From assembly GCA_963971405.1 (NCBI GenBank), contig OZ020485.1:10354001-10418000 (forward strand): 64,000 nucleotides of DNA, written 5' to 3'. Under the pieces are notes generated by a model, which saw only the letters and a program-made list of their open reading frames with translations, was not told the origin of the DNA and did not search any database. Shown here piece by piece: positions 33,470 through 42,653 of this stretch. The position numbers and the translations under genes were made by a program. Every line of letters starts with the position of its first letter. The first letter of the stretch is position 1. The DNA is from Psococerastis gibbosa (taxonomy: Eukaryota; Arthropoda; Insecta; Psocodea; Psocidae).

Positions 33470-33705
33470 GTCCTGGGGTTGAGCCCCGAAGGCGGAGGAA
33501 CCCAATGAAGAGTCAACTGCATAAGGATGCAGAAGGTAACGGGAAACCACTGCATTACAATTCCCGAGTACAGTCTTCATGGCTAAGTACAATCGATAAT
33601 CTACATACCTGACTTCCTTTTGGGGAGTCCGAAATACGGTATCTACGTGATTACTCTTGTCATGATGATCTTCGATAGAGGAGGCATTCGAAGAAGAAGT
33701 TGGCC
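33470..33705 (+). mobile_element. RTE-like LINE 3' end
   Basis: GGAACCCAATGAAGAGTCAA, GGTAACGGGAAACCACTGC, CCCGAGTACAGTCTTCATGG and a closing ATGATCTTCGATAGAGGAGG with a CATTCGAAGAAGAAG tail. The last part matches the ends of RTE-2 copies at ~1415 and ~4470 (GAGGCATTTGAAGAAGAAG). Non-coding 3' UTR-type sequence. Confidence 0.55.
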
Positions 33706-34684
33706 ATATTTATTCAATTTTCATTCAGGTTTGTGTGTTACACATGATGATGGAATAACCTCAAAAACCGGTTGTGTTTTGTAATAAATGTATTCTTCGA
33801 GTCTGGATTGATAATTTCCCTTTTTTCCTTTTCTTAGTCGAAATATGAAACTCTTTCTGCCGTCTGTCTCAAGGAGACCTCTTTTTTTTATAAATAGGCC
33901 TAGTCTAAATGGATTACTTATCTGTGTCTATCAACGTAAAGACAAACCGGAGGCGAACAAAAAGTTTCCCTGTGTCGGTCAGATACAAAGGAAATTTTAG
34001 GTCCAATTTAAACGGCCTATGATTGTGAGGCACCTAATAAACATAGATACAAAACAGCTATAGACGATACAGTAAGCTACCTTTTTCTTCTTACATATCG
34101 TACATCAATGTCAGATGTCTATATTATTTTACTTCCCGACTAAATTGTAATGACATCCCCACAAGCTGAGGTTTATATAAATTCATAATAAGTCATACAG
34201 ACTACGAGAGAAGAGAGAGAGTGCTTGAGGCTGAGCCGAGATTAAATTATGAATTATTTAATATAACTAGTTGAGAGGGCATAATGAGGCTGCTTTAATT
34301 AGTGTTTCTGTCACAATACCATCGTCAACAATGCAGCCCAGCACCAGTACTGTACGTATTTCGAATTTCATTTCCGAACCACCTGACTAATTTATTGCTT
34401 TATTTATAATTCGTCACTATCATCATCAATAATCAGTTCCAGTTCTCTGGGTGTGGCACGTGAACTTCCTCCACTCAAATTTTCAAATCAAATCAAATGT
34501 ATTTAATTCTATCCCAAAGTACAAGATACAAATCAACAAATCCCAACCCCAAATGTTCCTAAGAATGTGCTTGGAGAGGGAACATACCATACTAGATTAA
34601 ATTCAATTCAATAACAATATAACATGTGTGTCTCAAACTGATGGCTATACTATTGCAAAAAAAAAAAAAGATTTATTAATAGAA
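33706..34684. other. Unassigned non-coding sequence
   Basis: AT-rich; an A-run lies at 34658-34670. No matched repeat or motif-bearing ORF. Confidence 0.45.
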
Positions 34685-34800
34685 ATTGATAAATAACCGA
34701 AGTTAGAGAATGTAGAAAAACTGAGCTTGGCGGGATTCGAACCGACGATCTACGCCTAACTGGGGCGTTATCTTAACCGCTAGACCACAAGCCCTTCCTC
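34685..34800 (-). mobile_element. SINE-A copy (short form)
   Basis: The minus strand carries a complete tRNA-like unit (34723-34794) followed by CTACATTCTCTAACTTCGGT. The ~150-bp upstream block of the long form is absent here. Confidence 0.65.
34723..34794 (-). tRNA. tRNA-like unit in SINE-A
   Basis: 72 nt: acceptor GGGCTTG/CAAGCTC (one G-U type change), anticodon stem ACGCC/GGCGT with loop CCAGTTA (anticodon AGT, Thr, but C at position 33) and T arm GTCGG-TTCGAAT-CCCGC. Promoter-like boxes are present. Likely a relic, not a working tRNA gene. Confidence 0.5.
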
Positions 34801-35107
34801 CACTACCCTTGTCTCTCCACTTCTGAACTATTAACACTTCCTATGGTAGAAATCTCATTCATCTGAGATCGTCCTCAATTTATCACTTTCTTGGTCTTCG
34901 GCCTCTTCTTCGTGTTCCCTCTATTTCTTCTTCAGCTATTTTCTCACACACCAGCTGCTATCCGAACCATTGCTGTCTCCTTCTCGCCATCCTGTTTTCC
35001 AATGGTCTTCCACCACGAACCCTCTTCTAATCCTATCTCTTCTTGTTCCCTAACTGGTTGTTCTCCTGAACTTAGTCTCCACCGCTTGTATTGCTTGATT
35101 GCAATGT
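34801..35107. other. Unassigned non-coding sequence
   Basis: A 72-codon frame without motif; CT-rich. Confidence 0.4.
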
Positions 35108-35155
35108 AGCAATTCAGCCAACGCCCGTCCTTGGCTGGTAGGCCATTTGACGCAA
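35108..35155 (-). mobile_element. LINE-F 3' terminal fragment
   Basis: CAGCCAAGGACGGGCGTTGG on the minus strand matches the end of the LINE-F ORF (CAGCCAAGGGTGGGCGTTGG at 2070). Only ~45 bp recognisable. Confidence 0.5.
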
Positions 35156-35847
35156 TATATAGATATTGGTTGACTGAGTACTGGAAATTTTAATTTGTAA
35201 AAATTTTATGCTGAGCTCTGCAGCAAATTATAATTAATTATTGTAATTTAACTTTGAATGGAAATATAGATTTATTGTATTGTAATGTAATTATACCATG
35301 CAATTGGAGACCTACTGTTACTCAACACAGGTATTATACCAACATAGACAACTGAAGACGTTATTCAGACACATCCATTAAATTTCATGCATGCAATTAA
35401 ACTAAAAAAAAACGTTCCACTTCTGCAAGGAACCATAATTTGGTACCTAGTTAGGTGTCTTCATTCAAATCCATGCGCGCAGCCTAAAATGTATTTTTAA
35501 ACATTGGACCATTTTCCGAGACCGGAAAAACTACAATTTGCAACCCGTTCCTGGTGTAATAACGTGATATCATGATATCAGGGTGACGGAGGCAGACAGG
35601 CTGTCAGGTTTCACTTCCAGGGAAAACCGCCATCCGCCATCCACGTCAAGAGCCTTTCTGTATCCCGCCCATGGCGGGTTAGACCTTTTATCGGCCGTAA
35701 GGCACAACAGGGGCAGGACCTCTCCCCTCATTTCTATAATGTATAGGTACCGTACCTCTAAGATGTACAGGAGGCATTGCACCAGTGACGTAGTAGTAGT
35801 AGAATGGTTGAACACAGTCCCAGGCCACGGTGTGGGCCCATAGGAAC
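35156..35847. other. Unassigned non-coding sequence
   Basis: Overlapping 86- and 103-codon frames on opposite strands near 35570-35880 show no motif. A palindromic ATATCATGATAT lies at ~35568. Confidence 0.4.
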
Positions 35848-36019
35848 CAGTGACGTAACAGAAGGCTAGCAAGTTATGCAAGGCATAAGGGCCCCAGGCC
35901 AGGGGGCACAGAGGGGAGAAAACGTACTTTTTGGGGGATTTTCTCTCTAGTGTAATTGTAAAACATTGTATGAACTGCTCTATCTTGCGTAAGGGGGCCT
36001 AAAATTTGGTACGCCACTG
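35848..36019. mobile_element. Possible short hAT-like MITE
   Basis: CAGTGACGTAAC at the left and GTACGCCACTG at the right are imperfect inverted ends, with GGGGCCC-rich and AGGGGGCC subterminal sequence. The 8-bp flanks (ATAGGAAC / CATTACGC) do not match, so the call is weak. Confidence 0.4.
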
Positions 36020-36054
36020 CATTACGCTATATTTGAAATTAAATTAAATGAAGT

Positions 36055-36655
36055 TAACTTTTGTAATTTTTTTTGTTTTTAAATTTTGTAATTTTTTTTT
36101 TAACTTTTGCTATTTTTCTCATTTTTTTTTTTTTTTTTAGCTTCTCATTAGTGCTACAGTTGTTCATTAGCATGTTCTCCAAGTCAGGGTTATGGCAGTA
36201 AATATGTTGCTTTGTATTAAATGTTACGGTTTATATTACATACTATAGGCTACATCCGCTTACGCGCTGCAACATTCCGTACATCGGACTCCCCAAATGG
36301 GGAGGCAAGTTCATACGGTATGTAGAAATGTAGCCTCTCTTACAAGCTAGTATTTACAGACACTTTAGTATTGTCTTACGGTACTAATGGTTTTCATAGT
36401 TTCATTTTTTCGTTACTTTTTTTTGTTTTTAACTTTAGTAAGGGGAGTCCGATGTACGGAATGTTGCAGCGCGTAAGCGGATGTAGCCTATAGTATGTAA
36501 TATAACCCGTAACATTTAATACAAAGCAACATATTTACTGCCATAACCCTGACTTGGAGAACATGCTAATGAACAACTGTAGCACTAATGAGAAGCTAAA
36601 AAAAAAAAAAATTGAGAAAAATAGCAAAAGTTAAATGAAGTTAAAACTAATTTAT
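36055..36655. mobile_element. Long foldback (inverted-repeat) element
   Basis: Arms of ~210 bp, left ~36085-36293 and right ~36440-36650, are near-perfect inverted copies: CTCATTAGTGCTACAGTTG / CAACTGTAGCACTAATGAG, CAAGTCAGGGTTATGGC / GCCATAACCCTGACTTG and CGTACATCGGACTCCCC / GGGGAGTCCGATGTACG. Spacer ~150 bp. No ORF. High arm identity implies recent origin. Confidence 0.8.
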
Positions 36656-36750
36656 TGACAAATCAAATAAGACTATAAAGCTTTGTTTTCATGCTAACCC
36701 TAATTTTTAACCTAACCCTAATATTGAAGAGTATTGTTAGTAAAGTTAAG

Positions 36751-36884
36751 TCAACCTACGTCCATAGTCAATAGTAAATGTGGTATTGACGTGGTAGCAG
36801 ACATTAAAGACAGTCTAAAAATGTCTGCTACCACGTCAATACCACAATTACTATTGACTATTGACGTAGGTGGAATAAGGGCCT
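36751..36884. mobile_element. Hairpin MITE, minimal form
   Basis: GTCAATAGTAAATGTGG and ATTGACGTGGTAGCAGACAT arms mirrored by ATGTCTGCTACCACGTCAAT and TACTATTGAC, then GTAGGTGGAATAAGGGCC. The left terminal GGCCY...CCAC end is degraded. Same design as 16865-17001. Confidence 0.75.
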
Positions 36885-36959
36885 AAGATAAATCCCTTTT
36901 GGCTATGGCCGATCCGGTGTAGGGAGATTCCGCAGACCCTGCTTTTCCTCTACGCTACC

Positions 36960-37329
36960 CAGAGGCGTAAAGTTTTAGAATGATGGCGGGGCAAAACTAA
37001 GTAGATCTTATGACGTCATCAGGCAGGATTGAAGAAAAAATTGATAATATAATAGAAAAATTGTAGAGTTTTACGCATTTTTTAATAGTTGTAAAGTATA
37101 GCTGTAGATTTTACAAAGCTAAAAAAAGAATGCTTATATTCATATTGCTGCAAAGGGGACTATGAAGTAAGAACCACGTCTTACAATGCTAGAAGGAGGG
37201 GGGGGTAAAGCCAAAAGGAGCTGGGGGGGGGGTAAAGCCAAAAGGCTGGGGGGGGGGGTAAAGCCAAAAGGAGCTGGGGGGGGGGTAAGTTGGACAGTGC
37301 CCCCCCCCCCGCCCAACTTTACTCCCCTG
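36960..37329. mobile_element. hAT-like MITE inserted in Rep-C
   Basis: Ends CAGAGGCGTAAAGTTTTAG and CAACTTTACTCCCCTG, imperfect inverted. Flanks ACGCTACC (36952-36959) and ACGCTATG (37330-37337), 6 of 8 identical. The paralogous Rep-C copy at 59060-59915 lacks the element. The interior is G-rich with a short tandem array. Confidence 0.7.
37193..37290 (+). repeat. G-rich minisatellite
   Basis: Four near-identical units of about 24-33 bp with a GGTAAAGCCAAAAGG core separated by runs of 8-11 G. The open frame through it (37186-37458) is a by-product of the repeats. The G-runs could form G-quadruplexes. Confidence 0.8.
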
Positions 37330-38019
37330 ACGCTATGTGTAATAGAAAATAAAAAAACTTCATTATTTTCCCGATCACAACATCAAGACACAAAACACTC
37401 TTGTGTTCCAAACTATGACCACTATGAACTTTTGATTATTAAATTATTTTTACTTTGACTGGACGTCATCTTGAAATCGTTAATTTGTCGTAAAAAGTGT
37501 AGATTACCATTATCGTAGATAATAATACGATCTTTCAGTCAGATTTTAATTCATTCCTCTGCGACCAATATTGACTGAGATATGAATTACATAAGTTTTC
37601 AATCGGCCGCCATCTTATAACTAAATAGCGGATCTAGCTGGTTAACGAACTCGATCAAGGCATTTGTATGATCAATTTTTGTGCCAAGTTTCATCCAAAT
37701 CGGATAATATTTACGGAAGTTAGAGTGTTTCCTAAAATCGATATACATATATACGAGTATAATATATAACATTTTGAACGGAGGGTGGTTTTAGGCTCAG
37801 GGGGTCATGAAATGAAAAGTTGTGAAGAAATTTTCCGAAAGTCGAACATTGGTCGCCATCTCAATAGGTGAATAGATGAATCTCCCTAAAATTGAATCGA
37901 CATCTCTGGAATCATACAGTAAAGCCGAGTACCATACAGTACATTGCAAAAAGGGAACAACGCTTCCAGACTACTTTAATTCACCAAATGCCTCCAGTGC
38001 CACCAACTCCATCAACTGA

Positions 38020-38235
38020 CTCGTATCTGTACTTGGTTAAGTCATGCTTTCGCCTGTTTCTTTGTCTCATTGGTAAGCTTGTCTCAACTTGTCCATTAAC
38101 GTTTGTAGCCGCTGTAGGTAGACATTGAGTACGTATACAGTTTGCCAATGGCCAACAATTCATACGGAAACAATACAAATAACAAAGGACCTATGGGCCA
38201 CTGTAAGTAGACCTGGGCCTATAAGAAGTCCTTAA
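38020..38235 (+). repeat. Rep-D copy
   Basis: CTTGGTTAAGTCATGCTTTC, CAGTTTGCCAATGGCC and CCTATGGGCCACTGTA as in 630-850, followed by an AAATAAATAAATAA tail that hints at a retroposed element. Confidence 0.65.
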
Positions 38236-38659
38236 ATAAATAAATAACTAAACTAACTAAACCCCATCAACTACTTGATCCTACGCATGTTATTCCTAAA
38301 TCCCCAAAAGCTGGAGTTGCCGTTATCGGGAAAAATTGAAAGGCGATATCGGATATGTTTTAGTCGCGACCATTCGTATAAATAACCTTTTACCTCACGG
38401 CAAAAATAAATTTAAGGAAAGGGTTAGTTTGTTAAAAAAAAAAGATAAAATAACACGAGCGCCACCTGCAGCTAATGGCAAGCGCTTTTTCTTTGCTTTT
38501 AATTTCCGTTTTCACGTAGCAACAGTTAGCTGCAGCTTTATTCTTGAAAAAAAAGTAAAAAATTAAAAATCTGTACGCTGGCGCTGGTGAAAGCCATTGA
38601 GGTTTTCGTAGCAATTCATATTATTTAATTCTCAGTTTTAGCTCTCTCTTTTTTATTCT
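38236..38659. other. Unassigned non-coding sequence
   Basis: Nothing recognised. Confidence 0.4.
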
Positions 38660-39105
38660 TTTTATACAACTTCTTCTTCTCTTCTTCTTCTGACTCTACA
38701 ACCCTTGATGAGGTTTGGCCTGCACGACAACATTCCTCCAGTCTTCTCGGATTTTTACAACGCTCCACGCATCTACGGACTCCCAACTCGCGAAAGTCAG
38801 TTTCAAACTCATTCTTCCAGCGTTTTCGAGGACGTCCCGCCAGTCGTCTTCCTGTCATGCTTGCTTTGTACATCTTGGTTGGCATATGCGGTCGTCTGAC
38901 ATTCTTACGTGTCCCAGCCATATTAGGCGTTGCGCTTTTATAAACCGGACTATTATATGTCTTCTTTCTCCGTTGACTATTGCGTCTATTTTGGCGTTGA
39001 TTCTTATACGCCACTCGCCGTCTTCCCATAGGGGGCCATAGGTCCTCCTTATTATCTTTCCTTTCCGATACTCGCAGTTTGTTGCCACAAGTATCACAAG
39101 ATAAC
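38660..39105 (-). pseudogene. RTE-1 LINE, C-terminal piece with 3' tail
   Basis: The minus strand encodes, with frame changes, '[15 protein letters not shown]'-like sequence here reading '[20 protein letters not shown]', preceded by '[20 protein letters not shown]'. It parallels the 39.4-kb copy closely and ends in a GAAGAAGAAGAGAAGAAG tail. At least two frameshifts separate the readable parts. Confidence 0.8.
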
Positions 39106-39182
39106 ACAATCAGGCGTATCGCATATAGTGTTTTTGGAGGTACAATATAGAGGAGAAAATTATTTATAGGTTGGATTACACA
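39106..39182. other. Spacer
   Basis: Nothing recognised. Confidence 0.3.
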
Positions 39183-39335
39183 CTCATATATTTATTTGAT
39201 CAAAGAAATTTGACTTTTTATTCCATTAGTAAGCCTACATAGCGGAGTTCAAGCCCTCTCTTCCACTCAACTAGGAAAGCCCGGGGCCGCCCGCTTTACA
39301 CGCCCTCCGAATCATGACCAGAAAATTGTAGTATA
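39183..39335 (-). mobile_element. SINE-B copy, head missing
   Basis: Minus orientation: A/T-rich tail, TTTTTATTCCATTAGTAAGC, ATAGCGGAGTTCAAGCCC, CACTCAACTAGGAAAGCCC, GCCCTCCGAATCATGACCAG. It stops before the tRNA-like head. Confidence 0.65.
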
Positions 39336-39439
39336 ATTATTTAATATAATTTTACTCTGAATTTATGTATTTCACATCTCAATTTCTCTTAGACCCATAT
39401 TTATTGGATGGAATGTGTAATAAGGGGGGGGGGGGGTAG

Positions 39440-40498
39440 TTAGTTCATTGCTGCTAATCTCCCGTTGTCTTTATAGCGGCAAATCTTCTTCTTCTTCTTC
39501 TTCCGGCTCTGCAGCCCTTGGTGGGCTTTGGCCTGCTCGACAACACTCCTCCATTCTTCTCGGTTTTGCACAACGCTCCACCATCTGGAGACTCCCAACT
39601 CGCGAAGGTCATTCTCTAACTCGTCCTTCCAGCGGTTTCTTGGCCGTCCTGGCAGTCGTCTTCCCGTCATGCTTGCTTTGTACATTTTTCGTGGCATGCG
39701 TTCTTCAGACATCCTTACAACGTGTCCCAGCCACCTTAATCGTTGTGCTTTAATGAACCTTACTATGTCTTCTCCGTTGAGAGCGGCGTCGATTTCAGCG
39801 TTGTGTCTTATACGCCATTCTCCGTACTCGTAAAGGGGTCCATATATCCTCCTTATTATCTTTCTTTCGAGTACACGTAGTTTGTTGGCATCGTTTACAG
39901 TGAGATTCCAGGTTTCCGATCCGTATGTTGCAACTGGTCTTATAAGGGTTTTGTATATTCGTAGTTTTGTGGCTCTAGAGATAAGTCTTGACTTGAGCAA
40001 TTTTAGGTTGGCAAAATATGCTCTATTGGCTGCTGTTATTCTTCTGTCTATCTCTGCGCTAGTTTTGTTTTGATTGTTTACTTCTGCACCAAGGTAGATG
40101 AAGCTCTTTACATTCTCGAAAGCCATTCCTTGTACAGTCAGGTTGTCACTTCTCCGTCTCCTTTCTAACGCTGACATTACTAGATACTTAGTTTTTGAGA
40201 CATTTATTTCTAGTCCAGCTCTACTCGCCTCTACACATAGTCTAGCAAGTATCTCTCCTAGTTGCTTCCTATTTTTAGTGATTATGACTATGTCATCCGC
40301 ATATGCGCAGATCATTTGTGACTTGTATACAATTGTCCCACTCTCTACTATATTCTGTAACGCTGCTTGCAGTGCCAGGTTGAACAGTGTAGCTGATCGG
40401 CAAATCCCGCTAGTAAAACTCGTTTGAATTATATTATTTACTACCCCCTGATTAATTCTAGAAAGTACAGCCTGAGGAGGGGAAGCGAGATTCACCAC
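39440..40498 (-). CDS. Reverse transcriptase C-terminal half of an RTE-like LINE (RTE-1)
   Basis: 352 open codons on the minus strand. They contain 'GICRSATLFNLALQAAL' (RT motif 4 region), 'ICAYADDIVIITK' (catalytic Tyr-Ala-Asp-Asp, ~residues 63-75), 'LEINVSKTKYLVMS' (motif 6), 'VKSFIYLGAEVN' (motif 7), 'LIRPVATYGSETW', then the C-terminal '[20 protein letters not shown]' and Gly-Arg-Pro-Arg-x-Arg-Trp segments. Endonuclease and early RT motifs are absent: the element is 5'-truncated, and the ATG used is internal. Still largely open, so younger than its relatives at 38.7 and 60.2 kb. RTE is the best clade guess. Confidence 0.8.
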   Translation of the reverse strand: MVNLASPPQAVLSRINQGVVNNIIQTSFTSGICRSATLFNLALQAALQNIVESGTIVYKSQMICAYADDIVIITKNRKQLGEILARLCVEASRAGLEINVSKTKYLVMSALERRRRSDNLTVQGMAFENVKSFIYLGAEVNNQNKTSAEIDRRITAANRAYFANLKLLKSRLISRATKLRIYKTLIRPVATYGSETWNLTVNDANKLRVLERKIIRRIYGPLYEYGEWRIRHNAEIDAALNGEDIVRFIKAQRLRWLGHVVRMSEERMPRKMYKASMTGRRLPGRPRNRWKDELENDLRELGVSRWWSVVQNREEWRSVVEQAKAHQGLQSRKKKKKKICRYKDNGRLAAMN

Positions 40499-41031
40499 AG
40501 CAAGGCAGTCGTAAAGTACAGAGAAACATTGATAAGTGTCGCAGCTTGCAGAAACCTCGTAAAAGAAGATTACGAGGAAACGCGTATATATACCCAGCAG
40601 ACAGACAACCTTCCGCGGAAATTGATATCAGTACGAGACCCCCACCCCCCCTTCCCCTAAAATCCCCCTAACTCCCACCCTGCTGAGCCCCCCCCCCCTA
40701 TTGAGTGCGATAAACTAGGACTTGCTTTACAAGCGAGCGAACTGTGCTTGTGCCGGTGCTGGGATAAAACCCGCATTACAAATGCCGAGTTACAAAGCAC
40801 GATTATCGATTATGGGAAGTTCATAAAAACGCACTCAACGGTGCACTTTTATTTCCCTGCAGCCACTAGGGAGCTTTAGAAATTGACTTTTCTTCTAACT
40901 TAGTATTAAGTCTGCGCCCTCTATTTCTTGGTGCAAATTGTGGTATGTATACATGTGTTCTATATACTGTGTAGTACAAAGATATAAACAAACTTACTAC
41001 CCGACCACGATAGGATGATACTTGGAACACT
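40499..41031. other. Unassigned non-coding sequence upstream of the LINE
   Basis: C-rich runs at 40620-40700. No motif-bearing ORF; the 5' side of the RTE-1 copy may extend into ~40640 without recognisable coding. Confidence 0.4.
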
Positions 41032-41044
41032 TATAAAAATCGAA
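41032..41044. repeat. Target-site duplication, left copy
   Basis: TATAAAAATCGAA, identical to 46119-46131, delimiting the LINE. Confidence 0.85.
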
Positions 41045-41206
41045 GAAGTGTCTGTCAAGACTCGGTCGTGAACGGATGCATCTTGTTTACGCCTGCAGTG
41101 AAATTGGTTTTAAAGGAAATATTAAGTTTTTAACTCTTTCTATTTTGTGCATTGCTCAGCTTTTAGTGCTGTTCGCGTGTGTTCACATCACAGCTGCTAT
41201 GGTGAA

Positions 41207-42607
41207 ATGTCCGAAGAAAATATAAATAAGTTATCACAAGTGACTGGGAGTTTGGAAATTTTTAAGCGAAAGCCTCTGCTTGTGCGAGCCTCACCACAAA
41301 GGCGATCGTCTATGCCCGATCTATCACTGGATAGCCCTGGAGTTAAGAGACGAAGAACGAATTTCTGTCATAATTATGATGACGATGGTGAATTTAAGCG
41401 GACCATAGAGGAGGGGCTTCAAAAATTATTAAATGAAGTCGAAAATGGCTCTGCCACTAAAGAGAACACTATACTGGCCATAAAAGGGATTTTGGAAATC
41501 ATGGATAGTTATAAAAGCTCACCGTGCCGCTCGATCGAAACTGTTGGAACGCAAACTAGTTTTTTCAACGAGATGAAACGGGAGATTCAGGCCTCGGAGA
41601 TAAATGAAAAAATCTGTAAGTACATTGATAACCACCAAATAAAAGAGCTGTGCAACCAATGGTGGCCAAAATTGGCCTTTGAATGTACTAAGCCTAGCAA
41701 GAGAAGCATGATAACAAACGGGGAAGAACTACGAATCTTTTTGTTCGATGTGAAAGACAGTAGTTCCTGTAGTTCGGAGAGTCTTATTAAAAGATTGGTT
41801 TCACAGCTTCCAGCTGTCCATCAGGTATTACAAAAGAATCCGTCCCCAGGTCTAATCGTCACAGCAGTAAGCAAAGACTCAGCAATTCTAGAAGGGGATG
41901 AAGAAAAACCTGTAAGTGACTCCCGCAGAACAATTTTTGGTTTTCTAGAAAATGATGAAAAAATTGAGGACCAAATTCTTGAGGCCTTAAGAAAAATTAA
42001 ACCAATTACTGCTAACGTTCCAACGAAGAAATGTACTATAACAGTTTCTGGGTTAACCGATGCTGAAAAACTCCGAAAGTTTATTGAATGCTTATATAGA
42101 GATCTAAAAATGGAGGTGGGTGTTTGGGCACCAGACAAATCAAAAGCCAAATTTGGCAAGCCGAATCCAAGAAATGAAACAATCGTTGTTAAACGTAATA
42201 CTGGTGAGTCCTTTGCTGATGTGGTCTCAAAAATTAAGTCTGAAATTAAACCTAAGGCGATGGGGGTCACTGTAAAGAAGCTGACCCAAACTCAACAGGG
42301 GGACATTAGAGTCGTCGTAAAGGAAACAAGAATAGGAGCAAATCAGGCGCTTGTGGCAGAAATCCGAGCCAAAACAAACTCTGATGTGATAGTGACTAAT
42401 AAATTAAAACCGGTTATAATCAGCGGATTGGATGAAACAGTGAGCCAGATGGAACTTAAAGAAACCTTAGCACAATACCTGTCTGCTGATGAGAACTCTT
42501 TTCAAGTTGGCAACATAGCACTAATTCAGGAGCCCTATACTGGAAATGATGGTGTAGTACGCGGTCTTTTCGGATTTAAGGGCAAACTATTCGTTAGAAA
42601 AACCTAG
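41207..42607 (+). CDS. LINE ORF1 (gag-like), fused to the start of the ORF2 endonuclease
   Basis: I prefer the ATG at 41207 (MSEENINKLSQVTG) over 41147, because the upstream 20 residues look like leader. Residues up to ~434 are gag-like: a basic N-terminus, a Lys/Glu-rich middle and a 'KPVIISGLDETVSQMELKET' RNA-binding-like segment. The expected CCHC zinc knuckles of R1/LOA/Jockey ORF1 are missing. Instead the frame continues into 'NIALIQEPYTGNDGVVRGLF', which is the N-terminal endonuclease motif (Ile-Ala-Leu-Ile-Gln-Glu-Pro) of ORF2. ORF1's 3' end, the zinc knuckles and ORF2's start thus appear to be deleted. The frame stops at 42605-42607, where the endonuclease shifts frame. Confidence 0.8.
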   Translation: MSEENINKLSQVTGSLEIFKRKPLLVRASPQRRSSMPDLSLDSPGVKRRRTNFCHNYDDDGEFKRTIEEGLQKLLNEVENGSATKENTILAIKGILEIMDSYKSSPCRSIETVGTQTSFFNEMKREIQASEINEKICKYIDNHQIKELCNQWWPKLAFECTKPSKRSMITNGEELRIFLFDVKDSSSCSSESLIKRLVSQLPAVHQVLQKNPSPGLIVTAVSKDSAILEGDEEKPVSDSRRTIFGFLENDEKIEDQILEALRKIKPITANVPTKKCTITVSGLTDAEKLRKFIECLYRDLKMEVGVWAPDKSKAKFGKPNPRNETIVVKRNTGESFADVVSKIKSEIKPKAMGVTVKKLTQTQQGDIRVVVKETRIGANQALVAEIRAKTNSDVIVTNKLKPVIISGLDETVSQMELKETLAQYLSADENSFQVGNIALIQEPYTGNDGVVRGLFGFKGKLFVRKT

Positions 42608-42653
42608 TGAAAACCCCAGGGCAGCTATACTGACTGAAGGGATCCCAGCAGAA

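Larger units (their letters stand above)
36890..37895 (+). repeat. Rep-C copy 1 (carries a hAT insertion)
   Basis: Shares GATTCCGCA...CCCTGCTTTTCCTCTACGC, ATTATTTTCCCGA, CTAGCTGGTTAACGAACTCG, TTTTGTGCCAAGTTT, ACATTTTGAACGGAGGGTGG and GGGGGTCATGAAATGAAAAG with copies at 56600-57520 and 59060-59915. No coding. The gap at 36960-37329 is a later insertion. Identity of the repeat is unknown. Confidence 0.7.

Noticed and set aside
35848-36019. Firm hAT assignment
   Set aside because: Terminal motifs fit but flanking 8-mers do not match, so it is kept only as a weak call.
37186-37458. 90-codon Gly/Lys-rich frame
   Set aside because: Produced by the G-run minisatellite, whose units keep the frame open.
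41821-42270. 149-codon minus-strand frame
   Set aside because: Antisense shadow of LINE ORF1.
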